Assembly: GCA_904501975.1 (NCBI GenBank)
Contig: CAJGCZ010000055.1
Span: forward strand, 1 to 10,615
Direction of reading: 5' to 3'
From: an uncultured Akkermansia sp.
GTDB lineage: Bacteria; Verrucomicrobiota; Verrucomicrobiia; Verrucomicrobiales; Akkermansiaceae
Length of the DNA stretch: 10,615 nt
Shown here one piece after another: positions 6,266 through 10,615 of the stretch. Every line of letters begins with the position of its first letter. Position 1 is the stretch's first letter. The notes under the pieces are model-generated. The model ran no database searches. It saw only the letters and a list, made by a program, of their open reading frames with translations, and was not told where the DNA came from. The translations under genes and the position numbers were made by a program.

Positions 6266-7208
6266 GAACTTCGGAACAACATTACAGGGAGAAGATATGG
6301 AGATCTTCTCCCTCCTTTCTTCCGAGCTGGAGGTGCGCATTACCAACTACGGTGCCCGTGTGCTGAGCATGGTGTACCGCGGTGTGGATTTACTGTACGG
6401 CCCGAAAACCCCGGAAGAGCTGGTGGCAGACACCTGCTATTGCGGTGCCATTTGCGGGCGCGTTGCCAATCGCATTGCCGGCGGCGCCTTTGAGCTGGGT
6501 GGCAAGGAATACAAGCTGGCTGTAAACAACGGGCCGAACCACTTGCATGGCGGGCTCCGTGGTTTTAGCGACAAAGTTTGGACGGTGGAGAAGGCTGACT
6601 CTGCGGAGTTGGTGCTCTCCCTGGTATCTGCCGACGGTGAGGAGGGGTACCCCGGCACCGTTACGCTGAAAGCCGTGTACCGCTTAGAGGGCAACACACT
6701 CTCCCTGCACATGGAGGCTGAGACAGATGCCCTCACTCTGCTCAACCTCACCAACCATGCCTATTGGAACCTCACCGGGCAGGGAACGGTGGATGCTCAC
6801 CTGTTGCAGGTGAACGCCACAGCCTATACCCCCATGGTAGCCAATATTCCCACCGGCGCCATTATGCCGGTAGACGGCACGCTGTACGACCTGCGCACCC
6901 CCGCCTCTTTGGGCGAGCGCAACGCTCCTACAGCCATTGCCGGCGGTTATGATGACAACTATGTGTTGCCCTCCACCCCGGGTGTAAAAACAGCTGCCGA
7001 GCTAACAGCCGGCGGTATCACCCTCCGTGTGCTCACGGATGCCCCCGGCTTGCAGGTATACACCGGCGATTATCTCCCGCTCAAGCGCGGCGGCGTGGCG
7101 CTGGAGGCCCAGAACTTCCCGGACTCTCCGCACCGCCCGCATTTCCCCTCTATTCAACTCGCCCCCGGCGAGCGCTACTGCCGCACCATTGCTTGGCAAG
7201 TAGTATAA
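6264..7208 (+). CDS. galM: Aldose 1-epimerase (mutarotase)
   Basis: The product is 314 residues. It interconverts alpha and beta anomers of hexoses such as galactose, feeding the Leloir pathway, in the cytoplasm (no signal peptide). Conserved motifs: ITNYGARV (26-33), GRVANRIAGG with substrate-binding Arg (65-74), NHLHGG with His95 (92-97), EGYPG (127-131), TNHAYWNL with the catalytic acid His165 (163-170), YDDNYVL with the substrate-binding Asp (229-235) and LEAQNFPDSPH with catalytic base Glu281 (280-290). The set is complete. An internal ATG at 6297 is preceded by GGGAGA, a possible Shine-Dalgarno sequence. The ATG at 6264 is nevertheless preferred because the N-terminal FGTTLQGEDMEIFSL strand aligns with the family's usual start. 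It is the last gene of the plus-strand cluster, 34 bases after the SlyB-like gene, and ends at a terminator (7236-7271). Confidence 0.95.
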   Translation: MNFGTTLQGEDMEIFSLLSSELEVRITNYGARVLSMVYRGVDLLYGPKTPEELVADTCYCGAICGRVANRIAGGAFELGGKEYKLAVNNGPNHLHGGLRGFSDKVWTVEKADSAELVLSLVSADGEEGYPGTVTLKAVYRLEGNTLSLHMEAETDALTLLNLTNHAYWNLTGQGTVDAHLLQVNATAYTPMVANIPTGAIMPVDGTLYDLRTPASLGERNAPTAIAGGYDDNYVLPSTPGVKTAAELTAGGITLRVLTDAPGLQVYTGDYLPLKRGGVALEAQNFPDSPHRPHFPSIQLAPGERYCRTIAWQVV

Positions 7209-7235
7209 CGCGCTCCTTATACTCGCCCTTTTCAA

Positions 7236-7271
7236 TCTCCCGCCGAGCCCCAAGCTCTGCGGGAGATTTTT
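7236..7271 (+). terminator. Rho-independent terminator of galM
   Basis: The stem TCTCCCGC (7236-7243) with GCGGGAGA (7259-7266) has an inner four-pair GAGC/GCTC stem and is followed by five T (7267-7271). It lies 27 bases after the galM stop. Confidence 0.85.
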
Positions 7272-7275
7272 GGAT

Positions 7276-7479
7276 TTTTGATTTTGGAATTTGGATTTTT
7301 GATTTGGTGGGCGGGGCAGAAGTTTTGCTTGAGAGTTGCGCTACTCTTGTCCTCCCGGCAGCTCGAGCGGCTTCCTCATCCACCCCTCATTCCGCGCATC
7401 AGGCGCGGGCTGTAAGCCAGGCACGGCTTTGCCACCTTCCTGCGGCGCAGCCGCCAAGCTTAAAAATCGTACATTGTAC
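7276..7479. repeat. Intergenic repeat, copy A
   Basis: It starts with an AT-rich stretch built from TTTTTGATTT and GGAATTTGG words (7276-7305). After a linker (7306-7358) absent from copy B comes a 121-base GC-rich block (7359-7479). That block aligns without gaps to 7533-7653, with about nine mismatches by eye. It holds small hairpins: GGCT-GTA-AGCC (7408-7418), GGC-TTT-GCC (7425-7433) and GCGGC-GCA-GCCGC (7442-7454). It ends with TCGTACATTGTAC. I see no plausible coding content. Confidence 0.85.
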
Positions 7480-7490
7480 CTTTGGGGATG

Positions 7491-7669
7491 TTTGATTTTG
7501 GAATTTGGATTTTTGATTTTGTTCGGCAGCAACAGCTCGAGAGGCTTCCTCATTCACCCCTCATTCCGCGCATCTGGCGCGGCCCGTAAGCCTGGCACGG
7601 CTTAGCCTCCTTCCTGCGGCGCAGCCGCCAAGCCTAAAAATCGTACATTGTACATCGTAAATTGTACAT
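7491..7669. repeat. Intergenic repeat, copy B, with a short tandem repeat at its end
   Basis: The AT-rich lead (7491-7520) is followed by only 12 linker bases and the 121-base block (7533-7653). Hairpins GGC-TTA-GCC (7599-7607) and GCGGC-GCA-GCCGC (7616-7628) are kept. The first of these keeps its stem although the loop changed between copies. At the end, a 14-base unit is repeated back to back with one difference (7642-7655 and 7656-7669). The block runs directly into the terminator at 7671. Confidence 0.85.
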
Positions 7670-7670
7670 C

Positions 7671-7712
7671 AAAAATCCCTCGCGGGCAGGGCCCTGCGAG
7701 GGATTTTTTGCG
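7671..7712 (-). terminator. Bidirectional intrinsic terminator of the LptD-like gene
   Basis: A perfect 13-bp stem, AAAAATCCCTCGC (7671-7683) with GCGAGGGATTTTT (7696-7708), has an inner GGGC/GCCC pairing. It gives a U-run on both strands. It lies 17-20 bases past the stop of the minus-strand gene at 7729 and would also stop any read-through from galM. Confidence 0.85.
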
Positions 7713-7728
7713 GCTTTTGCCAAATTGA

Positions 7729-10152
7729 TTAGAAGAAGTCGATGGGCAGGGAGGAACCGGTTTCTCCCAGCGTGAAGGAGATACCGAAGCCGGTTTCCTT
7801 CTTACCGCCGTTATTGCGCAAGAACAAGGTGGCACCCGTGTACCAAGCACCGGTTTTGCGGAAAACGGAGTACTGCTGAATGGGCAGGTGGCCATCCTCT
7901 ACATCCCAATGCCAACGGAAGGCAGTGCTGTACTTATCGTTAATGCGAATATTGGCCTCGGCGTAAACCTGAGAGGCATCCTCCTGAATCGGGTGATTAT
8001 CAATCACGCGGTGGCCTAAGCGGCCCTCCAAATACGCCGTGGGTTGGAACTGCAGGAACGTGTTGTACTGTGAGTAACCGTCGCCATTCTCAATGGTGGG
8101 CGTTTGGGTTTCCAAGCCCAGCTTCAGGCGACGAGTCGGCTGGAAGACCACGCGAGAGTACAAGTTAGAGTACTTGCTGTTCGTGTTGGGGTTCTCCTCA
8201 TTGTAATCAATAAAGATATCCCAATACAGCAAGGTGCGCGGTTCACCGTCCACCGTGGTGGTCAGCGTGTTCTGCATACCAAAGCGCCAAATGGTCCAAG
8301 TGCCCCAGCCGTCAATGCCGGAGAAGCCCATCAGGTCCAAATTAATCGGGCTTGTGGTGCTGTTGCCGTATAGGCTGGACCACGTGTCAATCTTCGGCAC
8401 CAAGGGATTGGAGGAGGAGATATTGCAGTGCGAGAACGACACATACGGGCGAATCACATGCGTAAGCCCCTCGTAGCCCAAGCTCTCAATACGGAAGTTG
8501 GAGAAGTGGCGGTGCATCTTAATGCCGGCATCCACCCCCAAGTAACCCAGGAATCTGTTGTCGGAGCCCACGCCGTCTACACCATAGTAGCCACTGTAGC
8601 CCACACCGGCCTTCGGTGTTACATCAAGGAAATTGAAGGCCTTGTACGAGGCGGTAAACTCGTGTGTAGAGTTCACGCGCATGAAGGCAGAGGTGTTGAG
8701 CATGCGGCTGTAGTAGTCTCGCAAGTCCGGGTCCTTCGTGTTGTGCAGTGCCTCGCGGTACATGAACATCTCATGCGCAGGAATGTGCTGCTTCATGGCG
8801 CCAATGCTGTTGCGGGTCTCGTAGTTAATACCCAGCTTGCCCAGTGCTGTGCGTGCGCGGTAATAGGAAAGCTCGTAGCGCTCATCCGAGGCGTAGAAAT
8901 TATTGGGCGAGAAGCGAGAGAGCAACATCGTTTCGCTGCGGGCTCCGCGGCGGCTAAGGCGCACCGTGTTGTCCGGCTTATCATTCGTGCGCCCCTCGGA
9001 TTCAAAGTAATCGCGCAGCACATACTGGTCGCTCAGCAGCTCAATATTGGTGCCCAGCGTCCAATCGCCCTTCGTGTCGCACTCCGGCTGCGGAAGCTCC
9101 CACAATGTGGTCATCTTCACCGAGTAACGACGGTGCTTGGTATGTGTTCGGGGCGTTTCCGTGGGGTTAATCATCGGGTCGCTGTCCAAGATAAGATACG
9201 TGCGCAGGCCCGTCATATCCTTGAACTTCTTCTGCATCCGCAAATCCTCTGCATCCAAACCCGTAGCAAAACCACGGCGGGAGCGGTAATCGAAGTGCCC
9301 GGTTAACAAGTAGTCTGCCGTCGGTATGTTGTTCTCCACACGGCGATTGCCCAGCAGCACACCATACTGATTCAGCAAGTATGTACCCCAAATGGATTTT
9401 GCACCCGGGTGGGGCAGGTAGCCCTCGCGCGGATTGAGGGAGTGAGAGAAGGAGAACCAACCAATAATCGGGATTGCAATATCATGCTCTCGCCCGGCCA
9501 CGCTCAAACGGGTCACGCGGCCATACTCGCCGGGGTACACCGTCAGCTCACCGGCGCCTATCCACGTGCCGGGCTCCTTCGAGTCGTCGGTAGACACATA
9601 GGCATCCTGAATCTGCATGAAATTTTTGCCCTCCTCGTCCTTTGCGTATGTAACGCGAGAACCGCGCACAATAATACCTGTTACCTTAGAGCGCACGCCG
9701 TGAATATCGGCTGTCATCTCCTCCCAGTTATAGGTGCCGCTGTCTGCCAGGGTGAGGGTGTCTCCCATGTAGACGGTAAGGGGGCCGCTCAACTCTGCCG
9801 TCTTTTTATCCAGGTCCACCACAATGGTCTCTGCCTGAATATCCAGCCCGGAGTCCGTACGCAAACGCACCGGATTAGTCTTGCCTTTGTAGGTGATAAT
9901 GCGGTTGTTGCTGTTGAAAAGAATCTCGCCACCCTCATTCTCAATCGTCATGGCATTGGGAATGGTCGGTGCTACGGTTGCTCCCGCAGCACTAATGGCT
10001 TTGTCTGCCAACTCCAAAATCGGATTGGCTGAAGGGGTGCCGGGCTCTCCCGGCAGGGGTACAAACTGCTCAGCAGCCGAGCTACACGTGGCTCCCACTG
10101 CTAATAAGCCTGTTATAATGTTGATACCTTTGTACCTGTGTGCGCGCTTCAT
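7729..10152 (-). CDS. lptD: LptD-like LPS-assembly outer-membrane protein
   Basis: The product is 807 residues, close to typical LptD length. A signal peptide spans about 1-26 (INIITGLLAVGATCSS, cut near SAA). Residues about 66-160 form an LptA/OstA-like beta-jellyroll: MTIENEGGEILFNSNN, RLRTDSGLDIQAETIVVDL, LTLADSGTYNW. The rest reads as a large beta-barrel. The stretch around 228-259 (PIIGWFSFSHSLNPREGYLPHPGAK) and DYRSRRGFATGLD (288-300) match the LptD barrel entry and its DYRS-x-RG strand motif. The chain ends in the aromatic PIDFF, as expected for a Bam-inserted barrel. LptD, with LptE, places LPS in the outer leaflet. The cysteine pairs that form the E. coli LptD disulfides are not evident here; few cysteines occur. 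No LptE gene is adjacent. It has its own promoter candidate and terminator and no Shine-Dalgarno sequence. An OstA-family paralogue rather than the main LptD is possible. Confidence 0.85.
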   Translation of the reverse strand: MKRAHRYKGINIITGLLAVGATCSSAAEQFVPLPGEPGTPSANPILELADKAISAAGATVAPTIPNAMTIENEGGEILFNSNNRIITYKGKTNPVRLRTDSGLDIQAETIVVDLDKKTAELSGPLTVYMGDTLTLADSGTYNWEEMTADIHGVRSKVTGIIVRGSRVTYAKDEEGKNFMQIQDAYVSTDDSKEPGTWIGAGELTVYPGEYGRVTRLSVAGREHDIAIPIIGWFSFSHSLNPREGYLPHPGAKSIWGTYLLNQYGVLLGNRRVENNIPTADYLLTGHFDYRSRRGFATGLDAEDLRMQKKFKDMTGLRTYLILDSDPMINPTETPRTHTKHRRYSVKMTTLWELPQPECDTKGDWTLGTNIELLSDQYVLRDYFESEGRTNDKPDNTVRLSRRGARSETMLLSRFSPNNFYASDERYELSYYRARTALGKLGINYETRNSIGAMKQHIPAHEMFMYREALHNTKDPDLRDYYSRMLNTSAFMRVNSTHEFTASYKAFNFLDVTPKAGVGYSGYYGVDGVGSDNRFLGYLGVDAGIKMHRHFSNFRIESLGYEGLTHVIRPYVSFSHCNISSSNPLVPKIDTWSSLYGNSTTSPINLDLMGFSGIDGWGTWTIWRFGMQNTLTTTVDGEPRTLLYWDIFIDYNEENPNTNSKYSNLYSRVVFQPTRRLKLGLETQTPTIENGDGYSQYNTFLQFQPTAYLEGRLGHRVIDNHPIQEDASQVYAEANIRINDKYSTAFRWHWDVEDGHLPIQQYSVFRKTGAWYTGATLFLRNNGGKKETGFGISFTLGETGSSLPIDFF

Positions 10153-10162
10153 TACAATTCGT

Positions 10163-10191
10163 ATTTTGCCCTAATACTTTAGTTTTGTCAA
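10163..10191 (-). promoter_or_regulatory. Promoter of the LptD-like gene
   Basis: On the minus strand, a consensus TTGACA (10186-10191) is followed after 17 bases by CAAAAT (10163-10168, 4 of 6). The -10 ends 10 bases before the ATG at 10152, so the 5' leader would be only a few bases long. Confidence 0.5.
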
Positions 10192-10401
10192 GCATCTTTC
10201 ACTCGCATTTTAGCAAGTTTCATCCAAGTTTGGCGCTTTTGTCCTCTCAGCCCCTCCCAATCACGCACCGCAGGTGCATTCTTCCTATGCCTAGGGAGTA
10301 TTTTTCACAACGATAGAGCGAGTGGAGCAGTCGTAGACGAAACAACGTGGTCGCTCGCATTTTTGAGAAAGCTCTGTTAAAGTTTTCTGTTGATAGCCCC
10401 T
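10192..10401. other. Non-coding gap between the LptD promoter and the right repeat
   Basis: No convincing gene. A small hairpin GCACC-GCA-GGTGC lies at 10265-10277, and a weaker long-loop pairing GAGCGA/TCGCTC joins 10316-10321 to 10351-10356. The rest shows no structure I can name. Confidence 0.6.
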
Positions 10402-10615
10402 ATAAATGGGAGTTTGTCGTCTCCACCCCGCGAGCGCAGCGAGCCGAATTTGAGAGTCCGGAGGACGACAGAACATAGCCGGGGGTGGTTCATCGAGGCG
10501 TAGCCGAAGATGAGAACCCCCGGTAACGCATGAAAATGATAGGGAGCCCTGTAGCGCCTGAGGCGCAGCCGAAGACGCGGAAGGCCGACAGATAAGGGCG
10601 AGGGCGTAAGCCCGA
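10402..10615 (+). repeat. Right copy of the structured inverted repeat, with extra tail
   Basis: Positions 10428-10557 match the reverse complement of 1-130 at 128 of 130 positions, and 10402-10417 match 167-182. The main hairpin is CCGGGGG (10479-10485) with CCCCCGG (10517-10523), a second stem TCATC/GATGA, and a GGC-GTA-GCC tip (10497-10505). Beyond the matched part the repeat goes on to the window edge. The 16-base unit at 10495-10510 recurs with one change at 10560-10575, and a GGGC-GTAA-GCCC hairpin lies at 10602-10613. No transposase or integrase is linked to it. Confidence 0.9.

Noticed and set aside
5726..6346. A 206-codon open frame on the minus strand
   Set aside because: It runs opposite to the SlyB-like lipoprotein gene and the start of galM. 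Both plus-strand genes have clear family features, so this is a shadow frame.
7276..7669. CRISPR array or coding repeat
   Set aside because: There are only two units, over 120 bases long, imperfect and with no spacer pattern, and no cas genes. Apparent short frames are low-complexity and not consistent between copies.
8428..9306. A 292-codon open frame on the plus strand
   Set aside because: It is antisense to the LptD-like gene and has low-complexity Val/Ala/His composition, no signal and no recognisable fold.
10291..10476. A 61-codon minus-strand frame overlapping the right repeat
   Set aside because: It extends from repeat sequence into non-coding DNA, lacks a start signal and has no counterpart in the left copy.
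1..10615. The whole window as a composite transposon or genomic island bounded by inverted repeats
   Set aside because: There is no transposase, integrase or target duplication visible, and the interior carries housekeeping genes (rsmD, waaA, galM, lptD) with similar composition. Dispersed repeats explain the ends better.

Overview
The window looks like chromosomal DNA from a Gram-negative, LPS-making bacterium of moderate GC. The likeliest placement is Verrucomicrobiota, close to Akkermansia. This rests on the general look of the secreted proteins, the near absence of Shine-Dalgarno sequences and the style of the intergenic repeats. It is an impression, not a database result. No rRNA, tRNA, CRISPR array, transposase, integrase or phage gene was seen.

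Layout. Positions 1-182 and 10402-10557 hold two copies of a structured non-coding repeat in inverted orientation; the 130-bp cores match at 128 positions. Between them lie nine genes. On the minus strand, read right to left: a secreted protein of unknown family (4424-5188), then rsmD (3775-4338), waaA (2501-3778) and an HsdM-type DNA adenine methyltransferase (997-2475), tightly packed as a probable operon, then an exported thioredoxin-like protein (319-843) with its own promoter and terminator. On the plus strand, starting from a divergent promoter region at about 5200-5260: a BamE/SmpA-like lipoprotein (5260-5703), a SlyB-like glycine-zipper lipoprotein (5750-6229) and aldose 1-epimerase galM (6264-7208). 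Convergent to galM on the minus strand is a large LptD-like outer-membrane protein (7729-10152). The gap between these two (7209-7728) holds two terminators and two collinear copies of a hairpin-rich repeat.

How the genes fit together. Most encode cell-envelope functions. WaaA adds Kdo to lipid A and LptD inserts finished LPS into the outer membrane. The two small lipoproteins resemble outer-membrane assembly or stability factors, and the thioredoxin-like protein and the orphan secreted protein carry signal peptides. RsmD (16S rRNA methylation) and GalM (hexose mutarotation) are housekeeping. The HsdM-like protein has no HsdR or HsdS partner in the window.

Most notable: divergent promoters at 5201-5251 share an overlapping -35 element, and the minus-strand promoter has an 11-base A/T homopolymer inside its 17-bp spacer, a layout seen in phase-variable promoters. 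Four genes have a -35/17 bp/-10 candidate that ends only 8-12 bases before the start codon, which predicts nearly leaderless mRNAs. I found no clearly new multi-gene defence or metabolic system; the novelty here is mainly in regulation and non-coding repeats.
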